Positions 26,378-37,435 of a stretch of DNA of 64,000 bases are shown here, piece by piece (the stretch's first letter is position 1; every line of letters starts with the position of its first letter). Below the pieces are notes generated by a model. It saw only the letters and a list, made by a program, of their open reading frames with translations, ran no database searches and was not told where the DNA came from. The stretch covers positions 26,537,822-26,601,821 of the forward strand of contig CM022671.1 in NCBI GenBank assembly GCA_012295275.1, in the 5' to 3' direction. Source of the stretch: Chrysomallon squamiferum (taxonomy: Eukaryota; Mollusca; Gastropoda; Neomphalida; Peltospiridae). The position numbers and the translations under genes were made by a program.

Positions 26378-26414
26378 GGGGTGTCTGGGTGTCCGGGTGT
26401 CCGGGTGTCCGGGG
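26378..26414 (+). repeat. G-quadruplex motif, GGGTGTCC octamer repeat
   Basis: Five G-tracts of three to four bases are separated by four loops of exactly five bases (TGTCT once, TGTCC three times). This meets the usual G3+ N1-7 rule with one spare tract. Confidence 0.85.
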
Positions 26415-26593
26415 ATGAATTTTCCAAAATGTCTGGAGAAAAGTTTTGAAGGAACCGGTTGAAGAATTATACATATTTCACTGTTTTATGTCAACCAGAA
26501 TATTACGTTTCCATTAGACAGAGATGTACGATCTGTGAACATTGTCAGTTTAAACTTTGTGATGTTTGTTAGCGTTTGTATGTCGTCTAAATC

Positions 26594-26596
<3 letters not shown>

Positions 26597-26684
<88 letters not shown>
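26597..26684. repeat. (GA)n microsatellite
   Basis: About 88 bases of uninterrupted GA dinucleotide, 2.1 kb upstream of the LRIG start. Confidence 0.97.
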
Positions 26685-26687
<3 letters not shown>

Positions 26688-27212
26688 ATCGATGTATATT
26701 CTGACGCATGAATATATATTTGAAGAAAATAAAGTACAAAACTGATATATTAATTCGGTCAGCATAATTTTTCTTTCGTTATAGTCGAACTCGCTGCCTG
26801 CTACGTTCAGATCGTAAAAGTTGTTTTACAGCGTGTTAATAATCCCATTAATTGCTTGCGATGAAAAAAAGTATCAACACAAACACGGCGAGATGACAAG
26901 TGTTAAACCGAAATCTTCCGATTCTTTTTATTTTTATTTATTTTTTATTTTTATAAATGACCGAATGTTTTGACGGGTTGCGGAATTTGCATCAATAAAA
27001 AAGTAATGTTCAGATATAAATCTCAATCAGTCACGTTTTCGTGTCTAAATGATGGCAGATTATCTCTCCCTGCTTCCGAATCTGTTTATCTGGTCGTGTG
27101 AGTGATGTACGCCGACAGATCAGCGGATTAAAAACTCATATTGTTAACACTAATACGTTAATTTACTTTTCCTTTAGTTTCTGATTGGTTAATGTGACTG
27201 AGTGTAACGAGT

Positions 27213-27213
<1 letters not shown>

Positions 27214-27287
<74 letters not shown>
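27214..27287. repeat. (GA)n microsatellite
   Basis: About 74 bases of uninterrupted GA dinucleotide, 1.5 kb upstream of the LRIG start. Confidence 0.97.
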
Positions 27288-27288
<1 letters not shown>

Positions 27289-27599
27289 TTTAATTAAAGC
27301 AGACTGGAAGTAATTTCAACAGTAATAACCAACACCAGCGCCATCAAAAGACAGAAATGCAAAACAAAAACACCCTGTAATAATAATAAAATAAAAGAAG
27401 AAACCCAATAAAAGCACTTTTACAAAATACCTCTACACAAATATTCCAAGTAACAGTTCAAAAAATTAAAAAACAATATTTTCTTCAGTTTCTGCAAGTT
27501 AAAAAGATTGTCCATCATTGTCATGGGTAATGTCAAATTTCATTTGATATCAAATAATAATTAGTATTATTATATTCGTTAGCATCTTTATTTTATTTT

Positions 27600-28419
27600 A
27601 TGTTATGTTATTTGTAAGTAATGCAGGTGGTAGGCTACTACTAAACCTGTTTGTTTTTACTGAAAGTCATTACGTAATCTGCAGCCACTGTATCAATAGG
27701 AAGATTTTTAAAAGGGAGGCTTCTTTGACGTCCCGAACACACACGGCGTCAGTTTTTGTTTCCAGCAGGACTGAACGAAATCAGCAGTTAGTTAAAACAA
27801 CAGTTATTCTAGCCGACTAGCGGGACAGGAGTGACATAACAGTGTTCTGAACGTCGCAAGTGTCCGCTCTTTGTCTTTCAGTACATCACAGCAATCAGCC
27901 GACATTCTGACTGCACCACGCGCCCAATTAACGCGCACGCTGTCAACTGATATATTACTGCAACCAGTTTCAGTTTTACGTCAGAGTAAACGAACCCCAG
28001 ATCTCACACGAAGGATCTTGTACTTTGTAGGGAATTAATTTTTTATTTTTTATTGTAAACGTAAAACAAAAAATGGAATAATTGTCCAAGGGAAAAGTTT
28101 ATAACAGTAATTTGTCGTAGTGGTTAAACACATTTATTTGAAAAGAAAGTAACGCAGTGTTCATTTCCAGATCTATTACTTATTAACAGTTCGAATCTTT
28201 TTTTTAAGCCAATGTATACTTCGCGAGGTAGTTAATTGCTGATTTGCAAGCGGACGAACCTCGATGTCGCTGGCAGATAAGTTTGACGGACAGACAGAAG
28301 TACCGCCTTCTTAGTCAAAAAGAAACGGCGAAAGTGTTGCCAGTTAGATCAAACAAATCATTTCAACACCTTCGTCTTGGTGTTGTGTATTCAATTTGTC
28401 CCGTGTGATCATATGTTTT
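27600..28419. promoter_or_regulatory. Upstream, moderately CpG-rich region of LRIG
   Basis: About 0.8 kb with no microsatellite and more CpG than its surroundings. It includes a 10-bp palindrome ATTACGTAAT (27669-27678, PAR-bZIP/C/EBP type) and TGACGTC (27726-27732, CRE-like). No coding exon or divergent gene could be supported. Its position directly before the promoter suggests proximal regulatory DNA. Confidence 0.3.
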
Positions 28420-28749
28420 GCATTTCAAACCTAGGGTGTTAATGCATGAATCACGTGCTCCGCAGCAGCCAATCAGCGCCGAGTGATTTCCCTTCGAGGA
28501 ATGTATTCACCAAAACGTGGGAGGTTGGTTTCACATTACTAGTACTCGTACGCGAGTGTACCACGGTAGGAACAGTTATCGCGACAGACGAACGGACGTG
28601 CACGCTAATCATGGATTCTTAAAACTTGAAAAATGGCCTCCGATTTTTGCGAAGGCCTCATACAGCGGTGATCGTAGGTGCAGCGGAGGTGTAGAAATCA
28701 CCGATTTTTTCGCCCTGCGACCCAGCTGAAGCGAGTAGAGTCGGCCAAC
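28420..28749 (+). promoter_or_regulatory. LRIG: LRIG core promoter and 5' UTR region
   Basis: The 330 bases before the ATG are richer in G+C and CpG than the flanking AT-rich DNA. They hold a CACGTG E-box at 28452-28457 and a CCAAT box in NF-Y context (CAGCCAATCAGCG, 28466-28478), 14 bases apart. I see no TATA box. CCAAT plus E-box without TATA and with local CpG enrichment is typical of broad, housekeeping-type promoters. The transcription start cannot be fixed from sequence; somewhere between about 28,500 and 28,600 would be compatible. Confidence 0.55.
28611..28671 (+). promoter_or_regulatory. Two short upstream ORFs in the LRIG 5' leader
   Basis: A three-codon uORF (28611-28622, MDS then TAA) and a 12-codon uORF (28633-28671, MASDFCEGLIQR then TGA) precede the main start. 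Both ATGs have A at -3 and G at +4. The second is in the same frame as LRIG and is closed 79 bases before its ATG. If transcription starts upstream of 28611, both would be scanned first and could dampen translation. A further ATG at 28501 opens a 13-codon frame. Confidence 0.4.
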
Positions 28750-28757
28750 ATGGCGGC
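28747..28757 (+). promoter_or_regulatory. YY1-type motif spanning the LRIG start codon
   Basis: AACATGGCGGC matches the long YY1 consensus AANATGGCGGC at every fixed position. The motif contains the initiator ATG and codes for M-A-A. In vertebrates such sites cluster just downstream of transcription starts of TATA-less genes. Here it could act on DNA or simply reflect a Met-Ala-Ala start. Confidence 0.45.
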
Positions 28758-28937
28758 GAAAATATTGTATGTTTGTGCCGCTTTTGTTGTATGGATTTCT
28801 TACTCGGACCACAGGACGTTGGCAGCAGAACATATTCGTTGTCCCAGATCATGTAATTGTTTGGGAAACATGGTGGACTGCAGTAAGAAAGGACTGATCG
28901 AAGTTCCCAAGGATCTGCCGTCATGGGTTACAATTCT
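28750..28937 (+). CDS. LRIG: LRIG exon 1: signal peptide and LRR N-cap
   Basis: Encodes residues 1-62 and two bases of codon 63. The ATG has A at -3 and G at +4, a strong context. An in-frame TAG at 28675-28677 closes the frame upstream, and this is the first ATG after it. Residues 5-17 are hydrophobic ([13 protein letters not shown]), followed by a plausible signal-peptidase site after the A-A pair at 25-26. The N-cap follows with cysteines spaced Cx3CxCx6C (31, 35, 37, 44) and ends in the LRIG-typical DLPSW. The donor GTAAGT starts at 28938, after CT, giving a phase 2 intron. Confidence 0.93.
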
Positions 28938-29962
28938 GTAAGTACAAACTTTTAAGGGGGGTAATCCCTTGTTTATGTTCGTTTCTTGTTTTCAGTTCCT
29001 TACACTTTCTTTATCTGTTTTATTTTTGTTTCAGTTCCCGTAGCAAAAATATATTTTCACACAGTTTGCGTTAGGATAGTATTTTTGTTTAATGTTTATT
29101 GTCGCTATCCTCATAATAATTTTGTTTATCTTTATTACGCGCGATTTTGTTTTAGCTGTCATATTTTTATTTTGGCCTAGATAACTGAAAATACATTTTT
29201 CACTGTCAGTATCAATATACTTCTAACTAATAACCTATATGTCATTTAGAGTACAGTAAAGTATAAAAATGTATACATACCATATCATATTAGTATGGTA
29301 TTGTTAACACCAAGTCAGTTTGTCACAATAGTAGCTCGGTGTTTATTTCGTATTACAATGTTATTTCTAAACGTAATTTAAAATAGTCAACGCTATGAAG
29401 TATTAATTGTTTCCACAAGTTTATACTTAGTACCAGTGATAATAATAATAATAGAAACAGAAATAATAGCAAAAATTAGTTTACCTTATGCATTTTTCTT
29501 CAAGAAAATTTATTAAAACTTTCAAGAAGTAGTATATGAATTTTATTTCTTTACTAAGAGCAACATATGTGAAACCTATTATTATTATCATCATTATTAG
29601 TGTCCAAAAAATAATTCATGAGATAATGTTAAAATATGCTTTCCTGCACAAGTGGCCAAATTATGCATTGTACATGATGTAAACTGCAGAGACTGGGTAA
29701 GAGGCAGTCATCAGGCAGAGATATCTCTCATTTGGCATGGCCCAGTGAGTCGGGTGAGAGTCACAGCTGGTCAAATAATTTGCCTGGCAAACTTGCTACC
29801 CCTTGTGGCTACAGGAAAAGTTAAAGTAATCGACTTGGTTCCACCGAGTACACACATCTCCATCAGAGAGAGCCTGTCTTCCAACATCAGTATAAATATG
29901 TGTATGTGTATATATATACCAGACACATGTGTTAAACCTCTTTTCTTCTTTTCTGAATACTG

Positions 29963-29993
<31 letters not shown>

Positions 29994-32900
29994 GAGGAGA
30001 TTAAATAAAATGGAAAAAGAGCTGAGTAAGAGGCATTCATATTTAAATGTGTGTTTTTAAAAAAAAAATAATTAAAGATTTTTAATTTTAGGTAAAAGTT
30101 TTAATATTAATATTGTTTAGATATTTCAATGAACTTGCACAACGATTAGACAATTAATAATAATAATAATAATAATAAAATAATAACAACAGTTAATAAT
30201 AATAATAATAATAAAATAACAACAACAGATTAATTGTTACAAACATAAATTAATGTTTCATTCTGACATTTAAATCTGGACATGAATCAAAGAGACAGAA
30301 TAAAATCTGAATAAATACATTTTAAAAGCAGTTTTCTAACATATCAGTGCATTTATTTTAGGATAAGACATTGATAAAACATGTTTATGATATATCATGT
30401 TAATTAAAATTTAATTTAATATTTATTTATTTTTTACATTTGGGAACCAAATCTGTATCAGAAATTTTAAAATTAATTAATTACTTACATCTGTTTTGAT
30501 ATATCAGAAAGTGAGAACTGTATTTTTGAGAACTGTTTATTTTGATTCACAGGAGAACTATATATTTGAAACATTAATTAGTTTATCTCCCGGTTTACTA
30601 TAGAGCTACAGTGTGCATATGTACATGTTTGCTTAGCGCACACATATCAGACAGGACTGCACTGCATGTTCGAGGGTTGAAAAAATGTGTAAAGTTCTTG
30701 GCGTATGTAAATCCCAGTGAGTATCAAGTGCACATGGACTGCATCGTCACCAACTTCCACAGTGTCAACACTGGGCTTTGCACGTTGTCAGTGAAAACCA
30801 CAGATTACATGGCCATCTTTTGAAGTGTGTAGAATCAACATGGCCGTCTTTTTCAAACAGAACTGAATTTGTCTCATTCACTGCGGCGTGTATGCTTTTG
30901 AGGTGGAATACTCAGCCTCCAAATGTGACACCGAGGTAGCGAATGTGCCACCAAATGTCTTCACTGCCAGGTGTCTGTTTGTCCATCCACTCTTGGACAT
31001 TGGTTGCACAAACAGATGTTGGTTAAATAAAGAAAAAAAGTTGCAAAAGTTTTTTTTAAATTCTCCTGAATAAAATATCCTCTATTTTTTTTTGGGGGGT
31101 GGTGTCTTTTTTAACTCATATTATATAGGACACTTATAAATACTCTGTGGTGTTTGTTTCAAACTAATTCAAAATTGATATTATATTTTTTTAGTATTTT
31201 ATACTGCTTTATATATTGAAATTTCAATGTAATTGAGGTAATTCTTCAGAAAATTCAATTACTAAGTTAAATAGATTTTGAAAAAAAAAAAGAGTTAGGT
31301 AGAGAGAGAAAAAAGTACAATGAGAAAAAAAAGAATAAGACCAGTGCAGCACAGGGTGCTTATATTAAAGACCCTGTTGACAAATGTTACATTTAAAGGA
31401 AAAATGCTTTACATTTTTACTTGTGTTTTATGCTGCTATGTAAATCATAGTTAGTTTTTCTGTACATGTATCTGCTTGATGTCAGTAGGTTAATTGAAAA
31501 CAAATAAATACTATTTGTATTTTCTATTATACATTGGTAAATGTTACCTTAACAATACAAACAGAATAATTTTATCCCAAAACTTAATACACATATGACT
31601 TAAAAAATATCCACATTATTAATATAAATAGTCTTACAGTGGCATGACTATCTTATATTTATTGTTGTATTTATTGTTTCAGGGATTTAAATTCAAATGG
31701 AATATCTGCTTTACATGAAGGCGACTTCAGTGGATTACCCAATCTTGAAAAACTGTAAGTAATTTCTCAATTTTTCAAACTTGTTTTCAGGATGGTCCAG
31801 TAAAAAATAACAAAATAACTGATGTGTCCCAAAAGACATAATGAGACAACAGACATTGTTTTATAAAATGATCACTGTACATTTATTACGTAGTAGCATT
31901 TTTATGAAAAGGAAGTAACAGGAGTTTCATGTCCATTCAGTGATTACTTGTGGACCAGCCACTGTTTATAGATGTATTCTGTGGTTTACACATAACTGAC
32001 AGACAGCACTCACCTGCGTTTTGTAAACCATTTTTCTGTCTCGCTGTTACCTCAGAATCTATCAGTATCAGTCTGTTACTTTAAGTTAGGTTGAAATGAC
32101 ATTCAACAATACATACCAAAACTGAACTGTTACCAATTACAGTTATTAAACCTGTATTAGAAATCTGGTGTGTCTTTATTATTTGGAATCTTGTATAGTA
32201 TTATATCACAGTTTTGAAAATCAGGGTTTTATTCATGTAAGTGCCGCATTAAGTATAATAATAAATATTCAGTTATATCTAATTATACTGAGCTTTGGAA
32301 AAACACTGATGCTATTTTAAGCCAGTTGCTATATTAAGTGTATTAGACAAGACAGTACATACCAAATATTATCATTATATACATTGGAGTGGGTGATGAC
32401 TGGTGTGTTGGCAACATCCAGTGTTGATATAACTCTGATTTTGACACTTGCCAGACAAAGAAAAAAGAGCTATGTTTTAAAAAAAGTCTTCACATTTCAT
32501 GTACTTTCACTGTGTTTCTAACCCACTTGAGCATTAAAGAATTCCACACACCCAGACAAGGTCAACCTTGTTTTTCTCTACACCTCTAGAGTCCTGTGTT
32601 TTCTAATACATCTAAGTAAGAGTGGGTTTTCAGGGGATTTTTTGCTGGTTATTGTGTTATGTTCCATTTGAAATAGATTTTTTTTTTTTAAAGAAGATAA
32701 TTATGATAAAACTGATATATAGCTTTATATTTACCCCTCTCTCTTGATACATATATAAAATACAGTGTTTGCTATTGATCTGTATTTTAAAAATTAATTC
32801 ATCTTCAGCTTTTTGCAATATTAACACAATATGATGTATGAAGTGTTGACATCTGCATCTTAAACAATAATTAATCTCCAGTCTCCTCTCTGCTCCATCT

Positions 32901-35443
32901 GTCTGTCTGGATGTTATGAGTTCAATCGGAGTTAATTACACAGAATGGGGTGGAAGCCTGTGAAAACAAACAGTGCGTTGGAAACACAGCTCCAGATCGC
33001 ACCTCCATGTCTGCAAGACCCCCCACCACCTCTGTGTTCGGAGTCTCCGGTAATTGACAATTAATTTACTAGTCATTCTTGGTTAATTGTTGCAACACTG
33101 CTTCCACTGAGCTGTGTTGTCTCTAATAGAGACAGGCAGTGAAGCTGTATGTGTTGGTAATGTTGCAGGGGAATGGTGATGACAGGCATGTTAGAACAAC
33201 CACGACGAAGACAGTATTCCCTTCTTAATAATGCACACTAACTATAATGACATATAGCATTATCGGATTATGTTTGTAGCTTATGTTTTTAATGATGAAA
33301 ATGACAGCACTGTAGGCTTATATTGCTATTAATGAGTTATGGGGTTATTATAAGGATATGAAAATGGTAATGAACAGAAGAATGATGATGGTGGTAAATT
33401 TGGGTTCCTTTGCAGTAATGATAAATGAAAAGAAAAATAAATTTTTTTCTTCTTCTTAGTCGCATGGTAATTATTGTCTAAGTATTTTGAATCAGCATTT
33501 TTATTATCAGTGTGATGATACATACATGTGATATTGCACACCCGAGGACATGTTGCAGAGACATGACAGGAAACTGATTTGTTTTAACTGATAGTAGACT
33601 CTGGTCCAGTTCAAAATTCAAAGATTACCTCTGGTGACACCAGATGACAGCTACTCTGCAGTGATAACCCAAAAACGTCTCAATGTTAGGGATGGTTTTT
33701 TTCCTTTATTTCTGTTTAGCCCTGAGCATTGCTGGAATATGCGTAAAATCTTAAGGATGTCCTTGTATGTAAATAATCTAAATAAACATATTAGCATTTT
33801 TTAATCAGCTTATTTCATTCCATATCCAGAATTGTTGGGTTTTTTTTATGTGTGTGTGTGTGTGTGTGTGTTTTAACCCTTTACATAGCCATCTGTAAGT
33901 ACATATTCTTCTGCTTTCTTAAGATTCAGTTAATACTTTACAATTTAATGCAAGTCAGCTCACATGCGAATTGCCACATAACACCTTCTGCAGGTGGGCA
34001 GGTAACAGTAAACGGACAGAGAGACAAAAGCAGACTGACAGAGGACAGTCTTTTGAAAAGAAATTCATACCGTTAACAATTTTAAATCTACAATAATCTA
34101 AAAATTCAATTGAACAAAAAGCATAACCAAATTTATTTATTTCCAAGTTTAAGGGTATTTAATTTTAATTTTTTTTTTTTTTTTTTTGTAAATTTTTTTT
34201 TACTTCAGAAAGAAAAAAATTCTTTCTTTGTCTTAGGAGACAAGACACAAATAACAATCTTGAAAAATAAAAAATAAAACTCATTTATTTAACCTTTATT
34301 TATTTATTTATTTTATACTAGCTTGGATTTTTGCCAGGATGTTCCTGAAGACTATTTTTTTGATACAGTGACTTTGTAATAATTTTGGGTTACACACTTC
34401 ACATGGAAAAAAGTACTATCAGTTGGGACATTAATTAGAAATATTAGTACTGAAATTGCTTTAAACAGTTGAAGAATGTAGTAATATGATAACTGAATGT
34501 ATTCAGTAGCTCCAGGACATAAAACAACTTTACTCATTAATTTTATTTTTGTTCATTTATATAGTCACTTGTGTTTTGATATCCTGACAGTTATGTTTTA
34601 TAGATCAAACATGATTTTTATGTATACATATATACACATATACACAAGCATTTATATACAAAAATGTACATATGTAAACATATAAATACACATAATTGAA
34701 TATATTTATTTAGGTATACACATACAAACACCTATTCACATACATACACACATACATTTACACACACACACGTGTACATTTTTGTATATAAGTGTGTTTA
34801 TGTATGTGTATATATGTATACATAAAAAGTATATATATATATATACATACATACAGTCACATTTCTGTTTGATACAAGATGGTATTTTATACGTCTCTAT
34901 CATTACTTGATATGAAGTTGTCAAGTGTATAAACTGATACAAGCATGTAAAATATGAAGTAGAACGCAAGTTATTATTTGATATGCAGTTTCTGTGTGGA
35001 TATCAATTTGTCAGTGCGCTGTTGGCTTTGACCTGTGAATATCTTTCACCACCTCTGCACTCTGTGGCAGTGAAATTTGAGAAATTTGTCAGCTTGAAAC
35101 ATCTCTCCACAAACTCAACTGGAGCAGACGTTCAGCAGCAGATGTGTTCATCAGACATTACTGATCTGTTGTGTAACCTTTTCATGTGGCTGACTGGCTT
35201 TAGCCATGCTTTCTTAGTAGTGGTTGTATTCTTTTACATGGTAGTACCTACAAAGTTGCAGCAGTTAACTGGTTCAGTAGAGACTGAATTATAAATTTTA
35301 TTTGTCATTATTGTTGAATTATTGTTTCTATTTTAATAATTTTTATTACTGTATTATTAATATTATTTTTTTAAAGTTTTACTTGACAAATATATCTTCA
35401 TACAGTAGTTTGCATAGATCATTAAACATTACATTTTGTTTGT

Positions 35444-35487
<44 letters not shown>

Positions 35488-37402
35488 ATTTTTTTAATGA
35501 AAATTTAATTTTATAAAAATCCAATCAGTCATTCTTTTTATTTCTTTTATTATTTTTTAATGCAATTTCTGGAAGTATTACATTAAATAAGCTCACATAC
35601 ATTTCCTTGCTGGAATTCTTATGATCTAAGAAAAAAAAAAAAAAAAAAATGTTATCAACAAGTCTGCAGATTTTCACATAAGCCAGATTTCCAAGTTTTA
35701 CTTTATTAACAGATAGAAGCCAAACATCTATGGAAATCTATTGGCTGAACTTTTTCCCGAATTTGAAACTTTTTCTCCTGGGTTATCAAGTTCCCTCGGC
35801 AAGTATCTGTTCATAGCAGCTGCAATACTTTGCCATTGATTTAATGCACACAGTGACTTGGAGTGAACCATTAATGTGAAATGGTGATATGAAAATGTGT
35901 GTGATTCAGCCCAAACTTTGAAACTGACACTACTGGGTAAGGTGTCTTGTCCCAGGCATGCAGGTGGGGGGAAAGGCATGCAGTATATCACAGGCCCCTT
36001 TCATCAGTGGACTCTTTAGGGGTTGCCTTACCCCCCTTTCTCAGTTCACCACCTTTAATAATTGCTGGTTGATCTCGTAGTGAATAAAGGAGACCTTCCC
36101 AACCCACCTTAATAAAATGTAAATGTTCATTTTGGAATGCACCAACAGTAGATAATTTGTAACTTAAAACAAATAATTAAACAAAACGACAGTCGGTGTT
36201 GGGGGGGAAAGGAATGTGACTGTCTGACTGTCTGTCTGACTGTCCATCCATATTCAGTTTTGTTTTACTGAATATATCAGATTAATTTGAAAAAAAAAAA
36301 AAAAATGATGAGCCAGAAAGAAGATTGTTCTGTGTTTTGGTGAATGTTTTAGAGTAGATTGTATTTAACTTGTTAAAAAGGATGAAAACAGTGAGAAAAT
36401 GGGATTTTGATTGTTTCTGTCAGTTGTGTCTTGTAGTAATTAAAAGAAATAATAAGACCATGTCTCTTGGTCTTTATTTTACTTCATTTTTTTAAGTTTT
36501 TGAATATTATTACAGATTATTACATCAAGGAATTTATATTTGATATAATTTAAAAAATAATACAAAGGATAGCAATCTACATCTGTGTTTTCTGTTTCTT
36601 TCTCATAAAGGTTTTAGTGGAATGGGCAAGTTACAAATAATAATTGGATTACTTTTGTACAAACTTTGTTGTATAAAGACGATTAAAAAGAACTCCATTC
36701 AAATTTCAGATTTTACTTCAAAGTATTCAAAGTTATTAAAAAAAACCCTGCTTTTCATCCTGAAAACCTTTTCTGAGTCAAAAACTGGAAGATAAATTAT
36801 TCATAGGCAAAATGGATAAGAGAAAACAAGTACAATTTCCATCATCATCAGAGGTTGGGGGTGATGGCAGTTGGGGAAGAAAGCAAATATTTGAAACTGT
36901 TTGAAGAAGAATATTTGTTGATCATTGTCAGCAAAGTACATTCAAATGTGAGAAGATCCATTTCGCGGAGAGCGAAATATACACATGCCATACGAAATCA
37001 ATAACGTTAGTCAATTTCATAACTCTCCTTGTTTATTCAACATTAATGCAGTGAAAAGAGAAACAGTTTCATTTCGCTAAGTGAGATAATGTTCAGCTGA
37101 TACTGTCATGCTTAACATTCGTAAACGTTTTTATATCTCTGATTTTAATTTCCTCAGCACCCAGTAGGTTATCAGAAAACTAGTTTTGTCAATAAGACTT
37201 TGAGAATAAAATATATATATATACATTGATAATAGAAGGTGGTAGAGATATTGTTAAGTATGAAGCTTAATATGCAGTCTAATTTGTTATAGTGCCTCTG
37301 ATGGTTTTTTGACTAATGAATAAAAATCAAAATTTTTTATCTTATGTTTTGTTTAATTTTATTTATTTATTTTTTAAACATAATTTTTTCTTTTTATCTT
37401 TT

Positions 37403-37435
<33 letters not shown>

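Larger units (their letters stand above)
23051..27599. other. Intergenic DNA, right part
   Basis: AT-rich with clusters of AAAT, AAT and ATG repeats (24810-25130), a 114-bp-spaced duplication (25261-25416), a G-quadruplex motif (26378-26414) and two long GA tracts. Nothing coding was recognised. Confidence 0.65.

Noticed and set aside
28678-28749. Longer LRIG reading frame starting upstream at GTG 28678
   Set aside because: GTG is not a normal eukaryotic start here, and the ATG at 28750 has a strong context and is followed directly by a signal peptide.
33822-33893. A CT|GTAAGT donor-like site in intron 2, possible missed 72-nt LRR exon
   Set aside because: The preceding 72 bases contain a TG repeat, have no acceptor at the right place and do not encode an LRR. 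The similar site at 63704 also fails.
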